From Lentzea indica (lineage in GTDB: Bacteria; Actinomycetota; Actinomycetes; Mycobacteriales; Pseudonocardiaceae), in assembly GCF_012184385.1 (NCBI RefSeq), contig NZ_VSRL01000054.1:1-43164 (forward strand): a stretch of DNA of 43,164 nt. The letters run 5' to 3'. The notes beneath the pieces are model-generated. The model searched no databases, was not told the DNA's origin, and saw only the letters and a program-made list of their open reading frames with translations. The translations under genes were made by a program, and so were the position numbers. Every line of letters starts with the position of its first letter. Position 1 is the stretch's first letter. This document shows positions 29,991-39,026 of this stretch, piece by piece.

Positions 29991-31223
29991 GTGACCTCAG
30001 CACCCACATCGCGAGCACGGCAGCGAATCCGCGTCCGGTCGAGGCGGGACACCGCCGGTGACCTGCTCGGACTGCTGCCAAACCCGGAGCACGCGCTCGC
30101 CTGGGTGCGCGACGGGTCCGGTCTGGTCGGCTGGGGTGAGGCCGCACGGCTGGAGATCAGCGGCCCGGATCGGTTCGCACAGGCCGACAAGTGGTGGCAG
30201 GAGTTCGTCTCGCACCTCGAGGTCGACGACGAGCTGGGAGTGCCCGGCAGCGGGCCCGTGGCGTTCATTTCGATGGCTTTCGCCGACGATCCGGGCGACT
30301 CGGTGCTGATCGTCCCCGAGGTCGTGGTCGGGCGCCGCAACGGCGAGCAGTGGATCACCACGATCGGCGCCGCGGACACGGCACCGGACGTCGCGCCGCT
30401 GTCCAGGCCCTCGACCGTCCGGTACGCGAACGGCCAGCTGCCGGTCACGCAGTACCGCGAGGCTGTGCGGAAGGCCGTTTCCCGGATGCGCGGCGGCGAG
30501 CTCGACAAGGTCGTACTGGCTCACGATCTGGTGGCAGTGACGGATCGGCGGCTGGACCAGCGGTTCGTGCTGCAGGGGCTGGCCCGGCGGTATCCGGAGT
30601 GCTGGGCCTACGCGGTGGACGGGCTCGTGGGGGCCACACCTGAGCTGCTGCTGCGCCGCACCGGTTCCGTCGTCGACTCGCGGGTGCTCGCCGGGACGAC
30701 GTGGCCGCACGACGGGGTCAGCGATGAGGAGCTCGCTTCGGCGTTGATGTCGTCGGAGAAGAACCTCGAAGAGCACGACTACGCGATCACTTCTCTCGCG
30801 GAGACCCTCCGGCCCTTTTGCTCAACGATGTCGGTGGAGGGACCTTCGGTTCTGCGGCTGCCGAACGTGTCGCACCTGTCCAGCGACGTGATCGGCACGT
30901 TGGGGGCGCCCACGTCGTTGCTGCACCTCGGCGAGGCCGTGCATCCCACGGCCGCGGTGGGCGGGACGCCCCGGCTGGACGCGACGACGTTGATCTCTCA
31001 GCTCGAGGGGATGGATCGCGGGCGGTACGCCGGGCCCGTCGGGTGGATCGACGGCAACGGCGACGGAGAGCTCGGGATCGCTTTGCGGTGCGCGCAGATC
31101 AGCGGGTCGACCGCACGGTTGTTCGCCGGCTGCGGGCTGGTCGCGGACTCGGATCCGGACATCGAGGTGCAGGAGGCGCACGCCAAGATGCGCCCGATGC
31201 GCGAGGCGCTCGAAGGCCTCTAA
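29991..31223 (+). CDS. menF: Isochorismate synthase (menaquinone entry step)
   Basis: 410 residues. Chorismate-utilising fold: catalytic Lys in GELDKVVLAHDLVA, then LVGATPELLLRR, SVLRLPNVSHLSSDV, HPTAAVGGTP and the Mg-binding C-terminal AGPVGWIDGNGDGELGIALR and FAGCGLVADSDPD. Converts chorismate to isochorismate. No siderophore or salicylate genes are nearby and menD is a few genes away, so a menaquinone role is inferred; EntC-type use cannot be excluded. A TACAGT -10-like box ends 6 nt before the GTG, suggesting a leaderless transcript. Its stop overlaps the convergent SDR stop. Confidence 0.9.
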   Translation: MTSAPTSRARQRIRVRSRRDTAGDLLGLLPNPEHALAWVRDGSGLVGWGEAARLEISGPDRFAQADKWWQEFVSHLEVDDELGVPGSGPVAFISMAFADDPGDSVLIVPEVVVGRRNGEQWITTIGAADTAPDVAPLSRPSTVRYANGQLPVTQYREAVRKAVSRMRGGELDKVVLAHDLVAVTDRRLDQRFVLQGLARRYPECWAYAVDGLVGATPELLLRRTGSVVDSRVLAGTTWPHDGVSDEELASALMSSEKNLEEHDYAITSLAETLRPFCSTMSVEGPSVLRLPNVSHLSSDVIGTLGAPTSLLHLGEAVHPTAAVGGTPRLDATTLISQLEGMDRGRYAGPVGWIDGNGDGELGIALRCAQISGSTARLFAGCGLVADSDPDIEVQEAHAKMRPMREALEGL

Positions 31224-31972
31224 CCGTGCGGTCCGCCGCTGACGTAGATGACCTGACCGGTGACGAAGTCGGCGTCCTCAGCGGCGAAGAACAACACGGC
31301 ACGTGCGATGTCGTGCGGTGTGCCGATCCTGCCGACCGGAATCGTCTTCGCCTGCAGCTCCAGATGCTGTTCGAGAGTCCGCCCCGCACGTGCCGCGCTC
31401 ACCGTGGTCATCCCCGTGTGCACGACGCCAGGACCGACCGCGTTCACGGTGATCCCGCAGGGGGCGAGATCCAGCGCCGCGGCGCGCGTGAAGCCTTCCA
31501 GCCCCGCCTTGGCCGCGACGTAGTTGACGCGATCGTCGTCACCGAGCGCGGAGATGCTCGAGATGTTGACGATGCGTCCCCACCCCGCCTCGCGCATGGC
31601 CGGTGCCGTGGCCTTGAGCATCAGGAAGCTGCCGCGCAGGTGCGTGGCCACCACCGCGTCCCAGTCGTCGAGCGGCATGTCCAGGACCATGTTGTCCTTG
31701 GCGAACCCGGCGTTGTTGACCAGGATGCCCACCGGCCCCAACGCCGCCGTCACCTCGTCCACGGCCTGGGCGACCTCGACTGGGTCGCTGACGTCCGCGC
31801 GCACCGCTACGGCGGTGCCACCGGACGCGCGGATCTGGTCGGCGACTTCGCCGGCGGCCTCGATGACGCGGTCCAGCACGGCGACTTGGTGGCCGAGGCT
31901 TGCCAGCTCCTGGGCGACACCTGCGCCGATGCCGGAACCACCGCCGGTGACGAGCGCGACACGTGACTTCAT
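31220..31972 (-). CDS. Short-chain dehydrogenase/reductase (FabG-like)
   Basis: 250 residues from the ATG at 31972; in-frame sequence upstream to 32083 is unconserved. Classical SDR: TGGGSGIG (cofactor loop), NNAG, catalytic Ser/Tyr/Lys in SSISALGDDDRVNYVAAKAG, and a C-terminal TGQVIYVSGG. The Asp in AVLDR after beta-2 suggests NAD(H) preference. Substrate unknown. Convergent with and overlapping the isochorismate synthase gene by 4 bp. Confidence 0.88.
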   Translation of the reverse strand: MKSRVALVTGGGSGIGAGVAQELASLGHQVAVLDRVIEAAGEVADQIRASGGTAVAVRADVSDPVEVAQAVDEVTAALGPVGILVNNAGFAKDNMVLDMPLDDWDAVVATHLRGSFLMLKATAPAMREAGWGRIVNISSISALGDDDRVNYVAAKAGLEGFTRAAALDLAPCGITVNAVGPGVVHTGMTTVSAARAGRTLEQHLELQAKTIPVGRIGTPHDIARAVLFFAAEDADFVTGQVIYVSGGPHG

Positions 31973-32021
31973 GAGCCGATCCTGGTGTTCGCGGGTCGGC
32001 GGCCGCCACTCCATTTCTGCC

Positions 32022-32567
32022 TCAAGAACGTTCGGCCAGGACGCTCGCCACGAACACCGCCTTGCCTTCCGTGTACGCCTCACGGTCGTGTCCGCTGTCC
32101 TGAGACAGCTGGCGTTTCAGGTCCTCGTATTGCTGCGCCCGGTTGGAGTCGCTGCGGAGGGCGTCGCGGAACCTGATCTGGTCGGTCCACCTCTCGTGGC
32201 CGGCCTGGATCAGGTGGAGGTGCGCTTCGCGGCGCTGTCCGGTGGCGTCTGGTTTGACGTAGAAGCGCCGCCATGGCCGGCCGTCGAGCGTTGGGGGTAC
32301 GTAGGACCATCCGTCTGCGGCCAGGCGTTCGGCGGCCCCTGCGGCTGCGGTGTCGAGGTCGGTCACCGAGGCGGCCAGGTCGACGATCGGTTTGGCGGCG
32401 AGGCCGGGGACGGCTGTCGATCCGATGTGCTCGATTCCGTCGACGAGCCAGGGTGCGAGCAGGTCGGTCAGGCGTGTGCGTTCCGCCTCTGCCCGGACGG
32501 CCCATCGAGGGTCGTGGGAACGAATCTCTGCGCGTTCATACGCCCACGCAGGGGCACCCTCGCTCAT
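32022..32567 (-). CDS. GrpB family protein (nucleotidyltransferase fold)
   Basis: 181 residues from the ATG at 32567. Contains GIEHIGSTAVPGLAAKPIVD, the GrpB/UPF0157 signature (GSTAVPGLxAKPxxD), which has the layout of a minimal nucleotidyltransferase active site. Role undefined. It is separated from the M1 peptidase gene by a strong terminator and lies 49 nt upstream of the SDR gene. Confidence 0.85.
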   Translation of the reverse strand: MSEGAPAWAYERAEIRSHDPRWAVRAEAERTRLTDLLAPWLVDGIEHIGSTAVPGLAAKPIVDLAASVTDLDTAAAGAAERLAADGWSYVPPTLDGRPWRRFYVKPDATGQRREAHLHLIQAGHERWTDQIRFRDALRSDSNRAQQYEDLKRQLSQDSGHDREAYTEGKAVFVASVLAERS

Positions 32568-32599
32568 CAATTCCGCCCGTCATCGGCCTGAAGAAACGC

Positions 32600-32638
32600 T
32601 GACGCAGGGGTACCCCCGAGCTGGGAACCCCTGCGTCA
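32600..32638 (-). terminator. Intrinsic terminator after the M1 peptidase gene
   Basis: A 16-bp stem, TGACGCAGGGGTACCC / GGGAACCCCTGCGTCA, with one mismatch and a 7-nt loop, 24 nt beyond the peptidase stop. It insulates the GrpB-family gene from peptidase transcription. Confidence 0.8.
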
Positions 32639-32662
32639 CAACGTACTCAGCAGGTCTGACAG

Positions 32663-34168
32663 TCAGTGCTTGTGCGCGTCCAGCAGCTCGTGCGTCAGCT
32701 GGATCTTGGCGCGCGACTTCGGCTCGGCCTTCACCGAAAGGGACTTGGCCGCGACGTCGGCAGAACGCCCAGGAGCCTCAGCCGGCTTGCCCTTGGTGAA
32801 GAGCCACGTCTGGAACAGCTGGTCGAGCTGCTGACCGGAAATCCGCTCCGCCAGCGCGAGGAACTCCTCGATGGTGGCGTCGGAGTACTTCTTCTCCTGC
32901 TGCCACGTCTTGAGGATCTCGAAGAACTTCTCGTCACCAACGGCCACGCGCAGGGCGTGCACGGCGAGCGCACCGCGGTCGTAGACGGCGCCGTGGAACA
33001 CGTTCGAGGAACCCGGGTCACCGGGCAGGACCTGCCAGAACGGGTCGTCGGCCGGGTAGAGGTCGTAGGTGAAGTCGGCGTTCTCCTGGGCCGTGCCCTC
33101 GCCGATGTGCTCGGACCACAGGAACTCGGCGTACGTGGCGAAGCCCTCGTTCAGCCAGATGTCCCGCCAGTGGTGCACCGAGACCGAGTCGCCGAACCAC
33201 TGGTGGGCGATCTCGTGTGCCACGACGTAAGTGTTGGCGCCTCGGCGGAAGAACGCGTCGTCGTAGTTCGAGCGCGTCTGGTTCTCCAGCGCGTAGCCGA
33301 GGTCTGGCGTGACGACGCCGCCCTGCGCTTCGAACGGGTACGGGCCGAAGTTGCCGGTCAGGAACTCGGTGATCTCTGGTGTGCGCTCGACGCTGGACTT
33401 GGCGGCGTCGGCGTGCTCGCCGAGGCGCTCGGAGTACGCGTTCACGACGGGCTGGCCGTTGGGGGCCGTGGACTGGCGGACCTCGAACTGGCCGATGGAG
33501 AGGAACGTCAGGTACGTCGCCTGCGGCTTGGTACTGCGCCAGTTCCAGCGGGTCCAGCCGTTGATCTGGCGGGTCTGACCCACGAAGGTGCCGTTCGAGA
33601 TCGCCTCGACGCCGTTCGGGACGGCGACGTTGACGTCGAAGGTGGCCTTGTCGGTCGGGTGGTCGTTGGACGGGTACCACCAGGAGGCGATCTCCGGCTC
33701 ACCGATGGCCAGGGCGCCGTCGGAGGTCTTCGTCCACGCCGTGAAGCCGTTGCGGTCCTTCACGGCAGACGGTGTGTCGGCGTAGGTGACGACGATCGTC
33801 AGATCCTGGCCCTTGCGCACCCCACCGCGCGGAGTGAGAGTGAGCTCGCCGTCGTCGGAGACGAACGAGGCCGGCGCGTTGTTGACCCGGACCGACTTCA
33901 CCTTGAGCAGGAAGTCCAGGTTGAACTGCGTGAGGTCCTCGGTGGCCTTCGCCAGGATCGTCGTCGTGCCCGACAGCTGGTCGCCGTTCGGGTTGTAGTT
34001 GAGCCTGATGTCGTAGTGGGAGACGTCGTACCCGCCGTTGCCGTACTTCGGGAAGTACGGATCACCGGCGCCGGGTGCGCCGGGAGACGCCGCCAGCGCC
34101 GTCCCCGCGAAGAGCGTCATCGCGGCCGCGGAAGCGACCGCGGCCGTCGCCTTGGATCTGATCGACAT
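32663..34168 (-). CDS. Secreted M1 family metallopeptidase
   Basis: 501 residues from the ATG at 34168 (MSIRSK). Sec-type signal peptide: basic start, hydrophobic AAVASAAAMTLFAGT, then ALAAS cleavage region (~28). Zinc site HEIAHQWFGD at ~318-327 with the distal Glu in LNEGFATYAE (341), 18 residues later as in M1 aminopeptidases. The exopeptidase loop GAMEN is replaced by YALENQ, conserved in the relevant Glu-Asn. At ~500 residues it lacks the large C-terminal domain of PepN-type enzymes, as do other short secreted actinobacterial M1 proteins. Acts outside the cell, probably on peptides. Confidence 0.92.
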   Translation of the reverse strand: MSIRSKATAAVASAAAMTLFAGTALAASPGAPGAGDPYFPKYGNGGYDVSHYDIRLNYNPNGDQLSGTTTILAKATEDLTQFNLDFLLKVKSVRVNNAPASFVSDDGELTLTPRGGVRKGQDLTIVVTYADTPSAVKDRNGFTAWTKTSDGALAIGEPEIASWWYPSNDHPTDKATFDVNVAVPNGVEAISNGTFVGQTRQINGWTRWNWRSTKPQATYLTFLSIGQFEVRQSTAPNGQPVVNAYSERLGEHADAAKSSVERTPEITEFLTGNFGPYPFEAQGGVVTPDLGYALENQTRSNYDDAFFRRGANTYVVAHEIAHQWFGDSVSVHHWRDIWLNEGFATYAEFLWSEHIGEGTAQENADFTYDLYPADDPFWQVLPGDPGSSNVFHGAVYDRGALAVHALRVAVGDEKFFEILKTWQQEKKYSDATIEEFLALAERISGQQLDQLFQTWLFTKGKPAEAPGRSADVAAKSLSVKAEPKSRAKIQLTHELLDAHKH

Positions 34169-34222
34169 GCGCGGGACGCTATCCACACGTTGAGGTGTGA
34201 ACCACCGACTTACGTATGTTTC

Positions 34223-35794
34223 CTACATGCCGAAAACGGTTGACACAGTCGACTTGAGACTTTGGTGCAGCCTGCGCAGCTCGTCGCGTTTTGCCTGCAC
34301 TTCGACCACTCGGAGGCCCTCCGGCGACGCAAGTGCGCTACGGAACTCATCCTTGTCGTCCACTTTGGAGTGAGGAATTCGGTAGCCCGCGCACAAAGCG
34401 GCCAGATCCGTCCCGTGGGGCGTGCCGAAAATCCTTTCAAAACTTCGGCCGTACTCCGGCGCACCTTGTTCCAGCAATGAAAAGATCCCGCCGCCGTCGT
34501 CGTTGAGCACGACGATCGTCAGGTCCGGCTTGCAGTCGGCCAGCAGCCCGTTGCTGTCGTGCAGGAACGTCAGGTCTCCCATCAGCGCGTATGCCGGACC
34601 CTGATGGTTCAGGGCGAGCCCGATGGCCGTGGACACGCTGCCATCGATGCCCGCGGCACCCCTGTTGGCGTGCACGGTGACGTCCGAGCGCCGTTCGCCC
34701 GCGAAGTCGACGTCGCGGATCGGGTTGGACGAGCCCACGAACAGCAGCGAGCCCGAGGGCATCGCCTGCGTGAGGTCGCGGGCGATGTGCAGGCCCGTCG
34801 GCCATGGCTCGGCGTCCAGCAGGTCGTCGACGGCGACGCTGACGTTCTTGACCGCGCTCTGCCACGCCTGCAGCCACTCGCCGTCGAGCTCCGCGGGTTC
34901 CGGCAGCCACGTCGACGCGCGCGTGGCGGTGAACTGCACGTCCGGCCACTGCGCCTGGTCACCGACGGCGTGCACGATCTTGACGTTCTTCAACAGGGCC
35001 TGCTGGCCCCTGGAGAGGGTCACGCGCCCCACGACGAGCACCGCGTCCGGCATCAGGTGTTCCGGCAGGCCTGCGTTGAGCAGCAACGAGCCGTGCCGCA
35101 GGCCGTTCGGCGCGGTCGGCTCGGCGATCACCGGCCAGCCGAGGCCCGCGGCCCTGCGCAGCCGCTCGGGGCGGTCGTCGCCGAGCAGCACCAGCGTACG
35201 GGCGGGCAGGTCAGACGGCCGGGTCTCGACGCCGGTCGTGCGGTCCGTCACCGTCCACGGGCCGCGGTCCGAGGACGGCCACGCGTCGTCGTCCGGCGTG
35301 AGCGGCGGCCGGAACGGCACGTTGACGTGCGACGGCCCGTCCGTGGCGATGGCACGGCAGACCAGCGAGCGCGTGGTGGGCTCGTCGGCGCCCTCCGGCA
35401 TGTGCAGCGTCGGGATGCCCAGGACGTCGTGCTGGTTGATCGTCTGGCTGGAGCCGGTGCGGTAGAGGTCGACCGGGCGGTCGGCGGTCAGCGCGATCAA
35501 CGGCACGTTCGTCAGCTGCGCCTCGATGACAGCCGGGTGCAGGTTCGCGACAGCGGTGCCGCTGGTGCACGTCACCACGGCCGGTTCGCCCGTTTTCGCG
35601 AGGCCCAGCGCGAGGAATCCGCCGCTGCGCTCGTCGATGCGCACGTGCACCGTGAGCAGGCCTTTGTGCTCGGCCTGGTGCAGCGCGAACGACAGCGGGG
35701 CGTTGCGCGAACCGGGGCACAGCACGACGTGGCGGACGCCGTTGCGCACCAGTTCGTCGACGATCAGCCTCGCCTGCGTCGTGGACGGGTTCAT
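34223..35794 (-). CDS. menD: SEPHCHC synthase MenD
   Basis: 523 residues. Thiamine-diphosphate enzyme that joins 2-oxoglutarate to isochorismate. N-terminal VLCPGSRNAPLSFALHQAEH, the ThDP-activating Glu region VTCTSGTAVANLHPAVIEAQ, ALTADRP, and the cofactor motif GDLTFLHDSNGLL with LNDDGGGIFSLLEQ. ATG at 35794. It is divergently transcribed from menB across a 71-bp gap that holds an inverted repeat. Confidence 0.95.
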   Translation of the reverse strand: MNPSTTQARLIVDELVRNGVRHVVLCPGSRNAPLSFALHQAEHKGLLTVHVRIDERSGGFLALGLAKTGEPAVVTCTSGTAVANLHPAVIEAQLTNVPLIALTADRPVDLYRTGSSQTINQHDVLGIPTLHMPEGADEPTTRSLVCRAIATDGPSHVNVPFRPPLTPDDDAWPSSDRGPWTVTDRTTGVETRPSDLPARTLVLLGDDRPERLRRAAGLGWPVIAEPTAPNGLRHGSLLLNAGLPEHLMPDAVLVVGRVTLSRGQQALLKNVKIVHAVGDQAQWPDVQFTATRASTWLPEPAELDGEWLQAWQSAVKNVSVAVDDLLDAEPWPTGLHIARDLTQAMPSGSLLFVGSSNPIRDVDFAGERRSDVTVHANRGAAGIDGSVSTAIGLALNHQGPAYALMGDLTFLHDSNGLLADCKPDLTIVVLNDDGGGIFSLLEQGAPEYGRSFERIFGTPHGTDLAALCAGYRIPHSKVDDKDEFRSALASPEGLRVVEVQAKRDELRRLHQSLKSTVSTVFGM

Positions 35795-35815
35795 CCCCCA
35801 ATTGTCACCGGCTGG

Positions 35816-35842
35816 GCTGAGAGGTCGCCCGCTGGTCTCAGC
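35816..35842. promoter_or_regulatory. Inverted repeat between divergent menD and menB
   Basis: GCTGAGA and TCTCAGC, perfect 7-bp arms separated by 13 bp, centred almost midway in the 71-bp divergent gap. Candidate operator for joint control of menD and menBE. The factor is unknown. Confidence 0.4.
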
Positions 35843-35865
35843 ACGGGCCGCCTAGGCTCTCGTCC

Positions 35866-36768
35866 GTGGCAGATCAGGAGCTCTTCGACCCGTCGCTGTG
35901 GAAGTCCGTCGAGGGCTTCGACTTCACCGACATCACCTATCACCGGGCGCTCGACCAGGGCACGGTCCGCATCGCGTTCAACCGGCCGGAGGTGCGCAAC
36001 GCGTTCCGGCCGCACACCGTGGACGAGCTGTACCAGGCGCTCGACCACGCGCGGATGTCGTCCGACGTCGGGTGCGTCCTGCTGACCGGCAACGGACCGT
36101 CGCCGCGTGACGGCGGCTGGGCCTTCTGCAGTGGTGGTGACCAGCGGATTCGCGGGCGCAGCGGCTACCAGTACGCCTCCGGTGAGACCGCGGACACGGT
36201 GGATCCGGCGCGGGCGGGCCGGCTGCACATCCTCGAGTGCCAGCGCTTGATCAGGTTCATGCCGAAGGTCGTCATCGCGGTCGTTCCCGGCTGGGCAGCG
36301 GGTGGCGGGCACAGCCTGCACGTCGTGTGCGATCTCACCATCGCGAGCGAGGAGCACGCGAAGTTCAAGCAGACCGACGCGGACGTCGGCTCGTTCGACG
36401 GCGGCTACGGGTCGGCCTACCTCGCACGGCAGGTCGGGCAGAAGTTCGCGCGCGAGATCTTCTTCCTCGGCCGCACGTACTCGGCCGAGGACATGCACAA
36501 GATGGGCGCGGTCAACGCCGTCGTGCCGCACGCCGAGCTGGAGAACACGGCGCTGGACTGGGCCCGCGAGATCAACGGGAAGTCGCCGACCGCCCAGCGG
36601 ATGCTCAAGTACGCGTTCAACCTGATCGATGACGGTTTGGTGGGACAGCAGCTGTTCGCCGGTGAGACGACCCGGCTCGCGTACATGACCGACGAGGCCG
36701 TCGAGGGCCGTGACGCCTTCCTGGAGAAGCGCGCCCCCGACTGGTCGAACTACCCTTACTACTTCTGA
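35866..36768 (+). CDS. menB: 1,4-dihydroxy-2-naphthoyl-CoA synthase
   Basis: 300 residues. Crotonase-fold Dieckmann cyclase of menaquinone synthesis: FNRPEVRNAFRPHTVDELYQ, FCSGGDQRIRGRSGY, VPGWAAGGGHSLHVVCDLTI and TDADVGSFDGGYGSAYLARQ are diagnostic, as is the C-terminal PDWSNYPYYF. GTG start at 35866; a TAGGCT -10-like box ends 7 nt upstream, implying a leaderless mRNA. Its stop overlaps the menE start by 1 nt (TGATG). Confidence 0.96.
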   Translation: MADQELFDPSLWKSVEGFDFTDITYHRALDQGTVRIAFNRPEVRNAFRPHTVDELYQALDHARMSSDVGCVLLTGNGPSPRDGGWAFCSGGDQRIRGRSGYQYASGETADTVDPARAGRLHILECQRLIRFMPKVVIAVVPGWAAGGGHSLHVVCDLTIASEEHAKFKQTDADVGSFDGGYGSAYLARQVGQKFAREIFFLGRTYSAEDMHKMGAVNAVVPHAELENTALDWAREINGKSPTAQRMLKYAFNLIDDGLVGQQLFAGETTRLAYMTDEAVEGRDAFLEKRAPDWSNYPYYF

Positions 36769-37799
36769 TGCTGGACGACCTGCGCGCAGCGCTCAACGGC
36801 GGAGAACCGCTGGTCGACGGCCCGCTCGACGGCTGGGAGAAGCGGGCCGTGCTCGGCGTGCCCACCTCCGGGTCGACGGGCGAGCCGAAGACCGTGCTGC
36901 TCGACGCCGACGCGCTGACCACGTCGGCGCAGGCCACCCACGAGCGGCTCGGCGGACCCGGCACGTGGCTGCTGGCGTTGCCCACGAACCACATCGCCGG
37001 GATCCAGGTGCTGGTGCGGTCGATCGTCGCGGGCACCACGCCCGGTGCGCTCGACATGTCGAAGGGCTTCCGGGCGATGGGCTTCGCGCAGGCCGCCCGG
37101 CCGGTGCTGATCCAGCCGGGACGCCACTACACCGCACTGGTGCCGACGCAGCTGTCCCGGCTCGTCGTGGGCGAAGGTCCGGGGCTCGAGGCGCTGCGGC
37201 AGTTCGACGGCGTGCTGATCGGCGGAGCCGCCACCCCGTCGAAGCTCCTCCAGCAGGCGTGCGCTCTCGGCGTGCAGGTCGTCACCACGTACGGCATGAG
37301 CGAGACGGCCGGAGGGTGTGTGTACGACGGTGAGCCGCTGCGGGACGTCCGGCTGCGCACCGACGACGTGATCGAGATCAGCGGACCCGTGCTGGCGCTG
37401 GGTTATCGCGGCAGCACGGAACCGTTCGGCGAGTGGTTCCGCACGGGTGATCTCGGGCGGCTGCGCGACGGGCGGCTGGAGGTGCTGGGCCGCGCTGACG
37501 ACGTGATCGTCACGGGCGGCGAGAAGGTGCCTCCGGTGCTGGTGGAACGGGCCCTGGCGACCGTTGAGGGCGTGCTGGAGGCGTGTGTCGTCGGCGTGCT
37601 GGACGACGAGTGGGGCCAGGTCGTCGCTGCGGCTGTCGTCGCCCGTGGTGCGGAGCCTTCGGTCGACGATCTGAAGGCCGCTGTCGCGCAGGCCGTGGGC
37701 AGGGCGGCGACGCCGAAGCTCGTGCGGTTCGTGTCCGAGCTGCCGTTGCGCGGACCGGGCAAAGTCGACAGAACGGCCGTGGCCAACCTCTTTAGGTGA
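36768..37799 (+). CDS. menE: o-Succinylbenzoate-CoA ligase
   Basis: 343 residues. Adenylate-forming enzyme: P-loop PTSGSTGEPK (~32-41), TTYGMSETAGG, FRTGDLGRL, and a catalytic C-terminal Lys in RGPGKVDR. Shorter than the ~450-residue E. coli type at the N-terminus, as in other actinobacterial MenE proteins. Makes o-succinylbenzoyl-CoA, the substrate of MenB, with which it is translationally coupled. Confidence 0.94.
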   Translation: MLDDLRAALNGGEPLVDGPLDGWEKRAVLGVPTSGSTGEPKTVLLDADALTTSAQATHERLGGPGTWLLALPTNHIAGIQVLVRSIVAGTTPGALDMSKGFRAMGFAQAARPVLIQPGRHYTALVPTQLSRLVVGEGPGLEALRQFDGVLIGGAATPSKLLQQACALGVQVVTTYGMSETAGGCVYDGEPLRDVRLRTDDVIEISGPVLALGYRGSTEPFGEWFRTGDLGRLRDGRLEVLGRADDVIVTGGEKVPPVLVERALATVEGVLEACVVGVLDDEWGQVVAAAVVARGAEPSVDDLKAAVAQAVGRAATPKLVRFVSELPLRGPGKVDRTAVANLFR

Positions 37800-37807
37800 A
37801 CCTTTAC

Positions 37808-37869
37808 CGCTGAGGACAACTCTCCCCGCGAAGCACGCGGAACCCAGCCGCGCGCGTTAGCGATGGGGG
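37808..37869 (+). promoter_or_regulatory. Structured 5' leader of the secreted DPBB/SH3b gene
   Basis: In the 77 nt between menE and the next ATG, CGCTGA (37808-37813) can pair with TTAGCG (37857-37862) around an inner hairpin CCGCG-AAGCA-CGCGG (37826-37840). The ribosome binding site GGGGG (37865-37869, 7 nt before the ATG) can instead pair with TCCCC at 37823-37827, which overlaps the hairpin. This allows two alternative folds. I cannot assign it to a known riboswitch class. Confidence 0.4.
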
Positions 37870-37876
37870 TTTTCTC

Positions 37877-38980
37877 ATGCGCTACCTGTTACCTCTGGCC
37901 GTCGGTGCCACGTTGGTGGTCGGACTGGCATCCCCTGCCCTGGCCCAAAATGAGCCAACGCCGTCGAACGAGTGGACCGCCGATGTCAGCGGCCACGCCG
38001 TCACGTGGGGCGGTTCCCCTCGCACGGGCCTGATCGAGCTCGGGTCGCACAGACTCGCTCAGCCCGCCAACGCGGTCACGGCGGCGGTGACCGGCGATGG
38101 TGTCGTCGACGTGCGAGGTCTGCGTCCTGACGGGCAGTGGACCGAGTGGCTGGAGGCGCCGGCCACGTTGCCGGTGACCACCTCGACCGTCCAGACGCGC
38201 GTGGTTCTCAACGGTGGCAAGGCATCGCGCGTGAAGCTGACCGCTTCTCAGGCGCCTGCCGCCGCTTCGGATGTTTCCGTCGCTGCTGCTGGACGTTCGT
38301 ACCGGGTGTACGCGACGCGTGAGGGCCTCGTCGGCGGCACGACCGCGAACGGCCACACGATCCGTTCGCGCGACCACTTCGTCGCGCTGCCGTCGCGGCG
38401 TGGCTTGGCGCCCAACAACAGTGGCAGCTACAGCGTGCAGGTGTGCGCGTCGAACGGCCGTTGCGAGTGGGCGCCCGTGTGGGACGTCGGTCCGTGGAAC
38501 ACCAAGGACGACTACTGGAACCCGTCCGCGACCCGTGAGATGTGGAAGAACCTGCCGCAGGGCAAGCCGGAGGCGCAGGCCGCCTACCAGGACAATTACA
38601 ACGGCGGCAAGGACCAGTTCGGCCGCGAGGTGGCGAACCCGGCGGGCATCGACCTCGCTGACGGCACGTTCTGGGACGGCCTCAAGCTGACCACGAACTC
38701 CTGGGTGACCGTGACGTACCTGTGGACCGGCTCCGGTCCTGTCGGGACGGTGCGCACCTCCGCGGCCAACGGCACCGTGAACGTCCGCAGCGGCGCGAAC
38801 TCCTCGACGTCGCAGGTGGGTCTGGCCGCGAACTACGCCAAGGTCAGGGTGACGTGCCAGCTGACGGGCGAGTCGGTGTCGGGCACGCAGGGCACCTCGA
38901 ACATCTGGTACCGCATCGCGTCCGGCAAGCACATCGCCAAGGCGTACGTGGCAGGTGTCTCTGGAGCGACTAGCTGCTGA
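37877..38980 (+). CDS. Secreted protein with DPBB-like domain and C-terminal SH3b domain
   Basis: 367 residues. Signal peptide of ~23 residues ([16 protein letters not shown], cleavage after ALA). Residues ~33-125 form a beta-rich domain of unknown type. Residues ~142-285 ([43 protein letters not shown]) follow the pattern of a double-psi beta-barrel/RlpA-like fold. Residues ~290-360 are a bacterial SH3 domain ([19 protein letters not shown]), usually cell-wall binding. Likely extracellular, acting on or attached to peptidoglycan; no catalytic residues can be named. The two Cys pairs may form disulfides. Confidence 0.78.
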   Translation: MRYLLPLAVGATLVVGLASPALAQNEPTPSNEWTADVSGHAVTWGGSPRTGLIELGSHRLAQPANAVTAAVTGDGVVDVRGLRPDGQWTEWLEAPATLPVTTSTVQTRVVLNGGKASRVKLTASQAPAAASDVSVAAAGRSYRVYATREGLVGGTTANGHTIRSRDHFVALPSRRGLAPNNSGSYSVQVCASNGRCEWAPVWDVGPWNTKDDYWNPSATREMWKNLPQGKPEAQAAYQDNYNGGKDQFGREVANPAGIDLADGTFWDGLKLTTNSWVTVTYLWTGSGPVGTVRTSAANGTVNVRSGANSSTSQVGLAANYAKVRVTCQLTGESVSGTQGTSNIWYRIASGKHIAKAYVAGVSGATSC

Positions 38981-39026
38981 TACACCCGTTGGCGGGTCCT
39001 CAGTAGCCATAGCGGAGGATGGAGGC

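Noticed and set aside
32546..32614. ACGCAGGGG(C/T)ACCC occurring twice, near the GrpB-family start and in the terminator
   Set aside because: One copy is part of the terminator stem; the second is coding sequence. Short enough to be coincidence.
37801..37876. c-di-AMP (ydaO) riboswitch before the SH3b protein
   Set aside because: Only 77 nt are available and the expected conserved blocks are not convincing, so it is listed only as an unassigned structured leader.
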